A program made the translations under genes and the position numbers. From contig CAXIUT010000057.1 of the NCBI GenBank assembly GCA_964035545.1, positions 310,001 through 374,000 of the forward strand: a stretch of DNA of 64,000 nt, given 5' to 3'. Each line of letters begins with the position of its first letter. Position 1 is the stretch's first letter. This DNA is from Bugula neritina. Lineage: Eukaryota > Bryozoa > Gymnolaemata > Cheilostomatida > Bugulidae. Positions 27,799 to 39,275 of this stretch are shown here, piece by piece. The notes under the pieces were generated by a model. It saw only the letters and a list, made by a program, of their open reading frames with translations. It did no database searches and had not been told where the DNA came from.

Positions 27799-28216
27799 AT
27801 GTATGATTCAAAGAAACTATCAATAAAGACACAACCATAACAAAGATGTTAAGCCAATATGAAAATGCTTCTAAATGAATTCGAAAGATACTAATTCGAT
27901 GAAAAAATTAACATTAAAAAGATGGAGGGATATTAATGTATGGTGTAATAAGATCATTTCGAAAGGTAAAAATTATGAAATGATCTGAATTAATTCTATC
28001 AGAGATGTAAAAAATGATAGAAAAAGATATTGATAAAACAAAAAGGTTTTTGAAAAATACTATGGAAACAATAATATCAAAAATATTTTTCAACAAATCA
28101 TCAAAGAGCAAATATTAGATTCGATAAGAAATATCGAAAACAACCGAACATTCAACAACAGCCAGGCCCTAATTAACAGAGACAACAAAAATGCAAATTA
28201 ACAAAGAAAGAAATGA
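27799..28216 (+). CDS. short unknown charged protein
   Basis: Exon 1 from ATG 27799: MYDSKKLSIKTQPEQRCEAN and NEFERYEFDEKINIKKMEGY. A GTAAAA...CAG intron of about 37 nt starts near 27949. The last block reads KVFEKYYGNNNIKNIFQQII and SIRNIENNRTFNNSQAL before TGA 28214-28216. A second frame change near 28020 is not resolved. No family recognised. Confidence 0.45.
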
Positions 28217-28338
28217 TTTGTATCTCCTATTTCGTATTAATAATACCGAAAATCACTTTTAAATTCTTTTAATACTCAACTAATAATGAATACCATCTTT
28301 ATGATATAATTTCAAATCAATTATAATAAGTTACAAGA

Positions 28339-31146
28339 ATGAGCACAAAGATAGTAGTCTTCGGATAAAATGATCAAGTTACTCGTTTCGGGGATAAATC
28401 TAGAGGTGGACCTAATCAATCTCCATAGGAAACTGTCAATGTTTAAAACGTAGTTGTTTCATAATCTCCTTTTCTACTCTTCTCAGTCAAATAGCGATCT
28501 CTTGTTAGTGTACAAGCTACAGGTGCTAATGGTATTTTTACTTATATTTAGGACTTCTTTTCTTCCTTGGAGGTGAGACTCCTCTTTTCGAATAAAAACA
28601 GTTTCTTATTGATCTTCTCTCATCCAGAGTTGAATTTGATGGGATTCCAGTTGCAGTTCTTTTCGAAAGAGGACAACGTACTCTATGATTTCATGCAGAA
28701 TTGACCCTTAAAGATGTAGTCAATTACATGGAACTTTATCGATTGAAATAACGAGCCAGTATGATAAAATAAATAAGTTGGGACTAAACTGACTGGCTCA
28801 ATGAAGTGTATGGTTGGGTGAGATCGCAGTCAGAGCAGAGTAGAGGAAGAGGATTCCAGGCAGCTCCTAAAGTTGTCAAGTTAAAAGCTAAATACAGAGA
28901 AAGTGTTGAATAGGAATCATAGAAGAAGTATTAAGGACTGTTGGGATAGTAATAGATGCAGGGAATCGGAGTGAAACAACAGGAAGATGTATAATTATTT
29001 TGATGTAGGTTTTTATCGAGAGGGAAAAGTAGAAGTTGAAAAAGGAGAATATGGAAAAGCAGTTGTCTACATTTAGTAAAAATAAAAAGAAAATGGCTCC
29101 TTATGATATCAAACCTACTCCTAATCCTAAAATATAACCTAACTTGCATTTCTTCTTAAAAGATCCGCATTCACAGCCTCCTCCTGAAGTCTCAATCAAA
29201 ATACAAACAGATGAATTCAAAGATCGACCATTACCACCACCTTACAAACCTAAAAAAACAGGAATCAATACATCTACTCAAATATAATAAAATTAACTCT
29301 TTACTTTCGATAAGGAAGTCAAACCTATCCTGGCGATTCTAACAACAAAAGCTTTGGAAAGCGCAGCACTAGAAATCTAGGAGGAATAATAATTATCAAA
29401 AATGGTTAAATACAAGAAGGCTTATGAATTACGAGTCAATAAACAAAAATAGCATTAGCAAAAAAATATTGACTAAGAGTTGAGAATAATCAAGTAGAAA
29501 TAAAAGTTGTTAGATTAGTATAGGAAAAGGACATAGAGTAAGAAAAATATTCAGAAAAGAGTGCAATATTATCAACTTGCAAATAACTTCCTTGAAGGTA
29601 TTTATGGCAAATAGACAAATAAACTTATTGAAGCTAATGCCTACAGTAACTCTCTTTCGAATTATTTGCATAGTGATTATCTTGAGGGAATGATTAGCAA
29701 GGCTGCAAATTGCTATCAAGATATTCTTGATAATGAGGTTGCCTTACAGGGTGTTTTTTAGAAAGATGTGATCACAGATTTAACTTCAGTGGCTGCTAAG
29801 CCCAAAGCTGAACATGCAAAAGCAAGAAAGAAGTTGTAGGCTAGAATGATCAACCAATCATCGAATGTTAGAAAGGTTCACATATTGTATAAACATCCTC
29901 ATTTGCAGTTTAGTAACTTCAGCAAGTATCTTTCTAAGAACTTCGATGGGACTCTGGAGGCGTACATGCCAGTAAGATAAGAGCAGATCCAGGAAGTGAT
30001 AGGTATTTTTATGGTTATATAGATCGAGGTCTCGGTGGATAGGCTACAGAATAAGAAGTTTTAAAAGCAAAATTAAAAGATAGCATGTAATTTGCATAAG
30101 CAGGTCATGAAAACTTCCTGATCAAAGGTAACAAATAAATATGTTTTACTTATACTAACAACAGATACTAGAAAGTAAAAGATGGATCTCTATCAAATGG
30201 ACTATTGTTGTTGGATAAAGACGGATAGATGGTCTAAGAACCTATTTTTGGATAAATCGATCCTAAATTAAACTATCTTCGTGTTTAGAATAAACTTAGA
30301 TAGGCTCGTGAGTGTGTCAATATGGATGAAGGTTTGGTGATCGATTTGAGTAAGATCCCCTAGAAGGTGAAATTTATGGTGATGTTGACGAGGGTTCAAG
30401 ATGTTCATCGATATAAGAATGAAGGTGAGGGCAAGAAGATAAAATACGCATCTTATGGGATGTAGTTTTGGTAGCATAAGATACCAATTCATTGCAAGAA
30501 TATTGGAGAGGCTGTTAAATGGTAGGAAGTTGCTAAAGTTGAGGGATAGTAGATTTTACCACAAAATGCTATGATAGTATCATATGTATTAAGAAGAAGA
30601 ACTATACCTGAATTTTGGACACTTGAAGATGTTTCTTTTGTTAGTCAGCCTTTCAAAAATAAATAGGAATAAACTCATTTTATCTAGGAACTTGCTAAAC
30701 ATTATTATAGAAGTAATTAAAGTTTAAAAGAATAATAAGATTAATAAAAAATAGAGAGACCACCCAGTAGTAGTCAATAAAAAAAATCAAGTAAGCAATA
30801 ATCAAGAGGAAGATCTAAGAAGGTTATCGAGGAAGCACCTAAGAAAAGATTAGTTCTTAAAGTTGCTACTAAAATATTGAATTAGATATAAATCAGATTG
30901 GATTAACCTTTTGAGGATATAATGAAGAAGATGACAGGATCGGTTGAGGAATGGAAAGATTTCTTGGAAAGTTGTGAGAATGGTTGGTAGATATGTGTGA
31001 AAGGAAAGAAGTTATAAGATATATCTCAGTTGAAGAAATTCAAGAAGATTGGTGATATTATATTAAAGAAAATACCAAAAGTAGAAGAAGTCAAAGTTTA
31101 AAAAATAGAATAACAGGAAGGGTAAAAGGTGTAAGGTGATGAATGA
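28339..31146 (+). CDS. RSPH3: radial spoke RSP3-like protein with C-terminal extension
   Basis: Protein of about 900 residues. From about residue 285 the RSP3 core is clear: TGINTSTQIEENELFTFDKE, then VKPILAILTTKALESAALEI and the EEEL plus charged helix typical of the axonemal spoke-stalk and A-kinase-anchoring region. Upstream is a unique region with NGIFTYIEDFFSSL and DVVNYMELYRLKERASM. Downstream, LLLLDKDGEMVEEPIFGEI and NMDEGLVIDLSKIPEKVKFM look TerD-like. Introns: 28573-28601 (29 nt), 28678-28698 (21), 28989-29008 (20), 30003-30022 (20). TGA 31144-31146. RSP3 family membership is well supported; the extension is unusual against the usual 400-560 residues. Confidence 0.75.
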
Positions 31147-31210
31147 TGATATCGTATAAATCATATAAACATAAATATTTACTCTATTTTCTATCAGGTA
31201 TGATAATATA

Positions 31211-32202
31211 ATGAGACAGGGATTTAACAAATTTGGAAACCAAGAAGAATCATCATAGTCCACACCTCATCCGCACCATCAAAACCAATAAAATCCTCTT
31301 AATTTCTCAATCGTCAATCAATTGACTTCTTTCTCTCCAGGAAACAGTGGTTTTAGTGATAACATGATTCTTTCTCTTTTCCAGATAGTTGAGCAACAGT
31401 CTCAGGCGCTGCAGGTGTTGATGGGAAAGGTGTAATCGATAACATAGAAGACAGTTTAGTTGACTGAGAAGATAAAAGAGATGAAGTATGAATATTTTTA
31501 ATATAGGAAAAATAAGAATGAGGATAGAGAGAATAATCAAGCATAGGGTAAGAAGAGTAATGGCAAGAATGAAACTATTAAAACTGGAGATATTCTTTAG
31601 TCAAGATTATTGATTAAAATTCTTTTTGGGAGTTAAAAAAAATATGATTTCAAATTAAAGTTGTCACAAAAATTGTAATTACCTCTCTTTAGATAAAGAA
31701 ACTTCTTGTAAATATTGATATATTCAGCCTGGAGATAGAACTTACTGATAACTAAGGCAGAAAAATCAAAAATAGTAATAAAATACCTCTCAGTTTAGCT
31801 CTTTATAGTTCCTAGAACCCACCTAAATTTATATAAAAGAATACAGCAGGTCAGAAGATCTTAAAAGGATATATAGAACAAAGTCTACATCAAGGAATTT
31901 GTCGTTTCTAAAAAATACAAATCAAAGAAGTAACCTCGCATTTTAGAAATGGGTGGATTTTTATTGTTATCATTCCTTGCATGACACCTCTAGGTAGTAC
32001 TCTGACATCATCATCATAGTCTTATGTTGATTATACGAAAATTGAACCTTTGGTTTTAGATAGAATAGTAGTCAAAGCAAAGAAATTAAAATAGATGAAG
32101 AAATAGACGTAAGATAACCTGGAACATTAGGAATAAGGAGAGGAAGAGCAAGAGGAAGGAATGATGAAACGTGAGGAATCTTACTATTTATAGTAAAAGT
32201 GA
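31211..32202 (+). CDS. conserved-looking unknown protein
   Basis: About 320 residues. N-terminus MRQGFNKFGNQEESSEST, a His/Pro/Asn-rich patch, then a coiled coil (ILSLFQIVEQQSQALQVLMG). After a 29-nt intron at about 31633-31661 comes a beta-rich domain: FSLEIELTDNEGRKIKNSNK, then IPLSLALYSSENPPKFIEKN, AGQKILKGYIEQSL, and FEKIQIKEVTSHFRNGWIFI. The tail is acidic (HEEEGEEEQEEGMMKREESY). The S(H)FRNG(W)FxxV pattern recalls DNA-binding or IPT-like modules in protist proteins, but I cannot name the family. Confidence 0.65.
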
Positions 32203-32251
32203 TTCTTTTTAGTGATAATATCAAAAAGTTGATTCTGATATAATATCTATT

Positions 32252-33751
32252 ATGCATCGAGTAGGATTTATCGTCGCAACTCTTATCTATATCGCATTGA
32301 CTGCACCAGCATAAGACAAAATGAAAACAATACCTGTAAGTAAATAACTATTAAGGGTTATCCAGATGACTACAACACCTCTGTCTACACAGGCTATCTT
32401 GATGTCCAATCAGCATAAAGAGGAATTCACTACGCATTTGTCTAATCTATCAATGGTGCTAATAACAAAGATCCTGTCACTCTTTGGCTCAATGGAGGAC
32501 CAGGATGTTCATCAATGATAGGTACGACTTCCCCATATAAAGGATTTTTACAATAAATAGGTCCATACTATCTTTAGGAAGGAAAGGACTATTTTATTGG
32601 AGATAAACTAACAAAAAATAATGATTCATGGCCATGATATCATTATTTTTTGTTAGTTTAATCTCCAGCAGGGGTGGGTTATTCTTACAATGATGTAAAA
32701 AATTATTCGAATAATGATGCGACTACATCTTATGACAACAAAAATGCTGTGTTGGATTTTTTTAAGAAATTTCCAGAATATCAAAAAAATCATTTCTGGA
32801 TTGCTGGGTAATCATATGCAGGAAAGTATATTCCAGATTTAGCTGTTTTGATTGATACTTATAACCAATTCTAGGCTCCAAGTCCTGATAAGTAAATCAA
32901 CATGAAAGGCATCTTCATTGGCAATGGAATCATGTCATTTTAGCATCTAGATAAACATAGAGTTGAATATATGGTCGATAGATCTTTTACTAACCCTTAA
33001 GTTAAAGGATATTGGGATTCTTGTCTTTATGATCGTGATTCAGCTGGATGCGGGTTCTTTACTGCTCAGTTTTTATAAGATATTGATGAAGTCAATCCAT
33101 ACAACGTCTATAGTTACTGCTACTATAATGATTCATTTTTGAATTAAAATAAAAATCCTAGACCTACTCAATAATCTATTCTTCTCAATTTGGCACGTAA
33201 GTTTTCAAATAGCTCTTCTTTCAGAGATGCTAAATACAATGGTGCTCCCTGTTCTTATTTTGATGGTATGTGGCATTATTTCAACCTAAATGAATAAGAA
33301 TGGAAGGCTAAGTATCCTCGACAACATTGGAATGGTCCATGTGTATATTTTTAGCTATATAGGCTGATAATTTGACTTATTTCCCTGATCCTCAAGGTTC
33401 TCTTCATAACTATCGATATCTTTTGGGTAGAATACAAGCAAAAAACTATCAGATTCATCTCTACAATGGCAACTGGGACTTCATTGTTCCTTATAGCGAT
33501 ACTAAAGCAAATCTTAAAGAATTAAATTTGGTTTAATCATATATCTAGTACTTTAATTGTTATTTAGTACTCCTTGGTTTACTAATGATCAACATTCAGG
33601 ATTCCAGCAGCTCTATTCAGGTGTTGTATTCACAGTAGTGAAGGGAGCATCACATATGGTGCCGATGAGTAAAAGACCAGAAGCATTCCACTTGTTTAAT
33701 ACGACTCTTGGTGGACATTCTGGGAAGACTGGATAAAAGAAATAACAATGA
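32252..33751 (+). CDS. serine carboxypeptidase (S10), copy 1, with in-frame TGA
   Basis: Secreted or lysosomal exopeptidase. Signal peptide MHRVGFIVATLIYIALTAPA; oxyanion motif [24 protein letters not shown] with the substrate-binding Glu from TAA (32554); LLVESPAGVGYSYN with Glu from TAA (32659); nucleophile motif AGESYAGKYIP with Glu from TAA (32809); Asp in YNGNWDFIVP; His in KGASHMVP. Introns: 32336-32355 (20 nt), 32522-32542 (21), 33343-33362 (20), 33548-33567 (20). An in-frame TGA at 32635-32637 lies between SWP and YHYFLLVESP, where no GT-AG intron fits. It is either read through, a nonsense mutation or a base error. Everything downstream is intact. Confidence 0.88.
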
Positions 33752-34032
33752 TGATAGCTTTCAAATATTCTTATAGTATTAAATAGAAACAATATCAAAG
33801 AATTTAGTTTTAAAATAAAGAGTTCTTCTTATTTGAATATATAATCGTTTTTATTATAACTGCGTTATAAGTAGATGGCTAATTTTGAATAGAAAGAAAT
33901 ATTGAACAAGTTTTTAATTTGATTTTCTCTGAAAAGTACAAAATTCTCCTTTATTTTTTTAATTTAAAATTCAATATGAAATATTAATTCAATCAGATTT
34001 AATCATTAATATTAACTTATATATCTTTAGCA
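33752..34032. other. AT-rich intergenic spacer
   Basis: About 280 bp between two plus-strand genes, AT-rich, with no frame worth reporting. It would hold the 3' end of the carboxypeptidase gene and the promoter of the channel gene. Confidence 0.5.
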
Positions 34033-35960
34033 ATGAAAAAAGCATCTCTGCTGACGAGTCTATCAATCTACTAGCCATACAAATATCCTCCAGACTACAA
34101 TCTAGCATATTTCCATCAAAACACAACTATTCCAGGATAGATCAACTAGAGTGAGGTACTTTGTCCATGTTGCAACCAAAAACTAAAAGAACCTTATGCC
34201 AATTGGTGGAATAGATCAATAAATGAAGATTTTAGTTAGTTAGGAGGAGCAATCGTAATGTTTTTTAATTTAATAAAATTGTCAATTACTACAACTTTCA
34301 TCCTTATTCTAATCTATGGATGGTATGTGCATTATTTGAGTAACCATTATTGTTCTATTTTACAAAATGCAAAAATGAAGTAAAATATGTGTAGTTAGTT
34401 GTGGGGATTGTGGATTGTAACAAATGATGATCTTTATCATTTGATTTAGTTGAATAAAGATTAAACTACTAGAATTGTTTTTACTGTTTTGAGGTATGTT
34501 GCTTTAGTGGTGTTGCTGTTGGGTAACTTTTTAAGTGTGATAGTTTATAAGAAAGTTAAAGAGAGGTGTTGTTTGAAAAGTGATGTGACTAGCTTTTCAT
34601 TGATATTTAAAAATATTGAAAAGAATGATGTTGCTTCTTTTATTGAGGAAATCAAATCAAATGTAGAAGATTTTTAATATAAATAAGCTTTTATTGTTCA
34701 TAAGATGGAACCGTATTATTCCAAATATCAGTAAAAAGTTATCAACTACTATAAATGTCTTATCGAACAAGATAGATAAAAATAACTAAAATTACTTAAT
34801 AAATTGCGATCACTGGATAAATATTGTTCTAAAAATGAATAAACATGTTAGCAAGAGGCTACTAGAGCTATTATAGTTTTTTAGGATTTGCAAACTAAGT
34901 AAAAAGCATCTGAGTATTATTCAATATCAAATGGAAAGAGAGCAAAAATGTTTTTGAATCATAATCTACATACTAATCATGCTATGTACTGTTAGCCTAT
35001 TCCAAAATAAAGTTAGATTATTTGGAAAAATCTAGGAAATATATAAACTCCAGGTTTTCAATTAAAAATCATGTCTTTTCTGTATTTCTTACTGAATTTA
35101 GGACTTTGGGTTTTAGTTATCTATTCAATACTGTAACTTTTGTATTCCTAGTAAATGTAATAAGTCCTTCGCATAGTTCTTCAAAATATAGTATTACTAG
35201 TTATAGTCCTTTTAGCTGTATTTTATCGAATATGGATGTATCGTCTTTCTATTTTAAGAATTCCTAACACCAGATCCCACAAAATAATATTATTCTTAGT
35301 CTATAATATAGTATTCAATACTTTTTATTACATCCTTATTCCTTCTATTTACATTCTGACTAATAAATAAAAAAGCAGTAAAATCCTTAACATAATGAGC
35401 AACCAATCTTTGCTCTTCCTAATTCTATAAATACTAATAATAGTATCTGATTTTACTTATTATTTATGGTACTACAAAACAAAAAAATAACCGAAGATAG
35501 ACCCATTGGATATCAAAAAATATTACATTAGTAGTTGCAGTATCCTTCTTATCCTATCTAAATCAAAATGATATCATTTATTAATATATGGACTTTAGTT
35601 CTCTATTATACCTTTCAGGTTCTGTTTGTTCTTTATTTTATATTGATTGCTTTAGTGGTTCTTTTTTGGGTTTAAAAAAGAAATATCTATCGACATTATA
35701 GAATGGAAATTATTGATATATAAATTTTTAGATATTTGCGATTTTATATGAATTTCTTTCTTGTTAATCTCACTAAAATCATTATTTTTAACCTAGATCA
35801 TACTATTTAAAAAATAATAGCAGGTTCTTTGATGGTCATTCTCTTCATAATTCAAACAAAAACAAGTAAAAAAGTATTAATGCAAATAAAACTATTAATC
35901 AGTTCTTTTGCCGACTCTTTAAGAAACAGACACTCGATCTTTGAATAAAATATATCATGA
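34033..35960 (+). CDS. TMEM63/OSCA(CSC1)-like membrane channel
   Basis: About 620 residues. N-terminal MKKASLLTSLSIYEPYKYPP; a CPCCNQK Cys cluster; helices LIKLSITTTFILILIYGWYV and LRYVALVVLLLGNFLSVIVY. A long cytosolic loop follows with SFIEEIKSNVEDFEYKEAFI and KYQEKVINYYKCLIEQD. Then CEPIPKESEIIWKNLGNIE matches the conserved P.P.DIIWxNL motif that precedes the pore helices in the OSCA/TMEM63 (calcium-permeable, mechanosensitive) family. Further helices include KIMSFLYFLLNLGLWVLVIY. An intron around 35567-35615 is needed before VLFVLYFILIALVVLFWV. TGA at 35958-35960, only 51 bp before the interstitial telomeric block. Confidence 0.65.
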
Positions 35961-36011
35961 TACGATAGATGATATCAAAAATGATAAAATTAATAACTAG
36001 ATCAAAGAATA

Positions 36012-36074
36012 CCCAACCCCAACCCCAACCCCAACCCCAACCCCAACCCCAACCCCAACCCCAACCCCAACCCC
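36012..36074 (+). repeat. interstitial telomeric block (CCCCAA)n
   Basis: About ten perfect CCCCAA units with no N block beside them, in left-telomere polarity, inside an otherwise complete two-telomere chromosome. A stop codon lies 51 bp to its left and AT-rich sequence to its right. It may be a real internal array, an alternative chromosome end, or a mis-join. Confidence 0.95.
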
Positions 36075-36179
36075 ATGATTATTTGATTATTATATATCTA
36101 ATATAATTAATTCTTTTTTTTAATTTTTATTTATATTGATTTTATCAATAATAGAGACAAATAAAAAGTAATAAGAATT

Positions 36180-37160
36180 CATATCATAGATTATTTCTTG
36201 ATTTCTTAGCAACTTTCTTAAAAGATAATTTTGTTTATATTTTCAAATTACTCTTGTTGGTCGGAGCTTCCCTCTTTTTTGTTTCTTTTTACAACTACAC
36301 CTATTGCTAATTGGTGCTAGCAGTCATATTAGAATCTAATTTCGTTGTAAATACTTTATCTTCGACTCCTATCATTGATTGGTCCTCTTGTTTTTAAGTT
36401 CTATTCGAAGAAAGGTAGCTACTTTCTTCTGGAATGGTATTTAATCTATTTTTTGCCAGGTTTATGTGTCTGAGATTGGGTGGCATTGGCCGAATTGATC
36501 CATTTTAAACGCAGCCCATTATTTATTTAGATTATATAATGTTTGAAGATTAAGTTTGATTTGATTAGTTGGAATTGATAATAATTATTGGGTAAGAATA
36601 GAGATCATTATGGACATTCTGTTGGTGTTTGTGGTAGATTTTTGTTTTAGAATAGATTTATTTTTATTTTTTTCATTTTTTTTATTGTTAGCAGTTTCAT
36701 TAAATTTCCTTAGTTCTTTGTTAAGGAGTCAATATACTTGTTCTCAAAACTGCCCTTTCTATTCAGAATAATATCATCATGAGATAGTTATTTAAGATTA
36801 TGATGATGATGTATTGGTCTTAGACCTGCTTATTTTTTGAGATTTATTGCTTAGTTTGATACTATTTGACAACTTTTCATGATGTTTTAGAATATTTGAT
36901 AATTTAGCATATTTTTAGGTGTACTTTTGCTCTAATGACAACCATTGTTATTATTTTTATGTTCTTATAGTTAAGGAAATTCAATGTTTTTTCCTTTGAT
37001 TGGTTATGATCGTCTGAGGGGAGTCAACTCTTTACTTCTAATATTATTTGCTAATTTTCTACACATTTCTTTACATGAATGAGGTAGACCAGGTCGAATA
37101 AAAGATGCCTTCTCAGGAGTTGATAATTAATATCTTTTGAGTTTTAAGAAATGATTTTAT
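36180..37160 (+). CDS. membrane protein lacking an obvious start
   Basis: A long open frame (about 36190-36550) reads RLFLDFLATFLKDNFVYIFK, LLLLVGASLFFVSFYNYTY, LSSTPIIDWSSCFEVLFEE and MCLRLGGIGRIDPFETQPII. There is no ATG between the upstream TGA and this frame; a 3' splice site (CAATAATAG, about 36145) precedes it. Later blocks are SLNFLSSLLRSQYTCSQNC and SMFFPLIGYDRLRGVNSLLL. At least two membrane segments are present. No family recognised. The missing first exon could lie across the telomeric block or be lost. Confidence 0.45.
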
Positions 37161-37413
37161 GATCCTTAGGATAGCATTCGACCAGGTAATCGATATTATT
37201 TGTATTTATCTTTTCTTTTAAATAAATTTTAACCTCTTTGAGGATTCAGCATCAAATATATATTATATTAACGTGATCAGATGTTATTAGACCTGTTGCA
37301 TCTTTTGATCTTTTTTGATATATTATTTATTAGATAGATAGAGGTATTTGATGGTAATGATAGATGAATATTGGTTATTATTTTTGATATAAACTTTGAA
37401 AATTTAATTTACC
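37161..37413. other. AT-rich intergenic spacer
   Basis: No coding frame. Probable promoter region of the PP2A subunit gene. Confidence 0.4.
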
Positions 37414-39207
37414 ATGAAACCTAAACGATCTAAGCAATAGGTACAGTAGGCTTCTTCTCTCATAAACGATTTCAGTGACTAGATTCTAAGTAAACGAGTG
37501 AATGCTGCTCAAAACATAATATTTATCGCATAGATATTGGGAGGTTAAAGAATTAAAACCTAACTGATTCCTTTCATTCGATAAGGTATTTAGATTTCTA
37601 TCAAAGAGGTTATTTATGATGATGCTAGTGTTGTTTTTTAACTGTTTAATAATGTATAAAAGTTAGGGTAGTGTATTGGAGGCAATGTTCCTTATACATT
37701 TTTGTTGCCTTTGCTTGAAGATGGACTCTAATTTGAATAGTAAAAAGTTAGAAAAAAAGTATTATGTTATTAATGAAGGTAGTTGAAAAGTATTACTAAG
37801 TTATTGATCGATGCTAGCTACCAAAATGTGAAAATCAAGTTTTTGGATCATTAAAAAAACTATACAATAATGATTTCGATTAAGTAAAAGAGGGATTTTG
37901 CTGTGTAGTATCAAAAAAGTTAGGACTATTTTCTGCTCCAAATCAACAGTAGTTAATCAACAACTATCTGGCCATGGTAGAGGACACATCAATATCAAAA
38001 CGTAAATATGCAGCTAAATATTCAAAAGATTTAATCCGATGGCTGGGTTGTGCAGAAGCAACGATTCTGAAGATAATTTAGTTGTTGTCTAAAGATAAGT
38101 AGTAATCGAATAAAATCCATTTGATTGATGCTATCATAGAGTTGGCTAGAGAGAAGAGTCCAGCTACTTTGCAGAGTTACTTCAATATTATATCTTATCA
38201 GTTTTCATGGCGTATTCGATATGAATTGATTTCTAAAATAGAAAAGTTGGGTGCTGCTATGGGTAAGTAGCAATTCAAAATGTTTTTGCCTTACTATATC
38301 AAATATATCAATGATATTTAGCCTTAAATCAGATCTATTGCCAACAGCAAACTCTAGGATATCTTGCCCTATCTATAAACAGATGATATCATTAACAAAA
38401 TATTGCCTGCACTTAAAAATATACCTCAAGATACTCATGGTTATGTCAGAAGTACTCAATAATTTATATTTAGATTCACTAGCTAATAGTATATTGCATC
38501 TATGTCCTGTAATAGGCAAAAAACCAACAATCGAACACATTCTACCTAAGTTTTTAGTTTTTTTGAAAGATGACCAAGAACAGCAAGTCAAACAAACTAT
38601 CTTCAAGAAAGTATCGTACATATGTGATACACTTGGCATTGATACTTTGTCTCAGTCGTTGCAACCGATTCTTGATGAGATGGTGGCTAATGCCAATTGG
38701 AGGACAAGGATGGAGTCGATCAATATTATGTCTTATTTGGTTAAAAATACAAGTATTTCCTTTTTGAATGATAAAATTGTCAAAACTATTACTGATTATT
38801 TGAAAGATAGAGCTAATTCTATCAGAAAAGAAGGTGTGAAACTTATTATTCAAGTTATTGATGTTCATGGACAAAATTGGGTCTAAAAAAATATTATACC
38901 GAAGCTAGTACCTATGTTCAAATCCACTACTTTCCTTCATAGATAAACCATTCTGTTGTCTCTTGAGCAACTGACTCCAAAACTTACTCTTGACTGTCTC
39001 AATAAGCAAATATTTGCAAATGTATTTTACCTTGCTCAAGATCCGGTCTAGAACGTCAAGATAAGTGTTTGCGTGGCTTTGGGGGTTTTAAATAAGTATA
39101 TACCTAAGTAGAAAGAAGCAATAAAGAAGATATTGAAGGGATTGAAAGATGATAAAGACGATGATGTGAAAGATATGGCTATTAAAATTTTTAATAAACT
39201 TGAGTGA
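37414..39207 (+). CDS. PPP2R1: PP2A scaffold subunit A (PR65, HEAT repeats)
   Basis: Scaffold of protein phosphatase 2A that holds catalytic and regulatory subunits. HEAT repeats run end to end: NDFSDEILSKRVNAAQNI, then ALGEERT-like ILGGERIKTELIPFIRE, VVFELFNNVEKLGECIGG and LLPLLEDGLEFEEEKVRKK at the start. Near the end are IEHILPKFLVFLKDDQEQQV, SLQPILDEMVANANWRTRME and LVPMFKSTTFLHRETILLSL. Total about 570 residues, normal for the family (about 590). Introns: 37586-37606 (21 nt), 37759-37778 (20 nt), and a 22-nt one near 38450 before NSLANSILHLCPVIG. TGA 39205-39207. Confidence 0.9.
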
Positions 39208-39275
39208 AAAAATTATGATTATTCCGATATCTTGTTATTATCTTTAATATTATAATATTTCTATTGATGATTTTA

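Noticed and set aside
38373-38874. Minus-strand frames opposite the PP2A subunit
   Set aside because: Shadows of the HEAT-repeat coding sequence, with no family features of their own.
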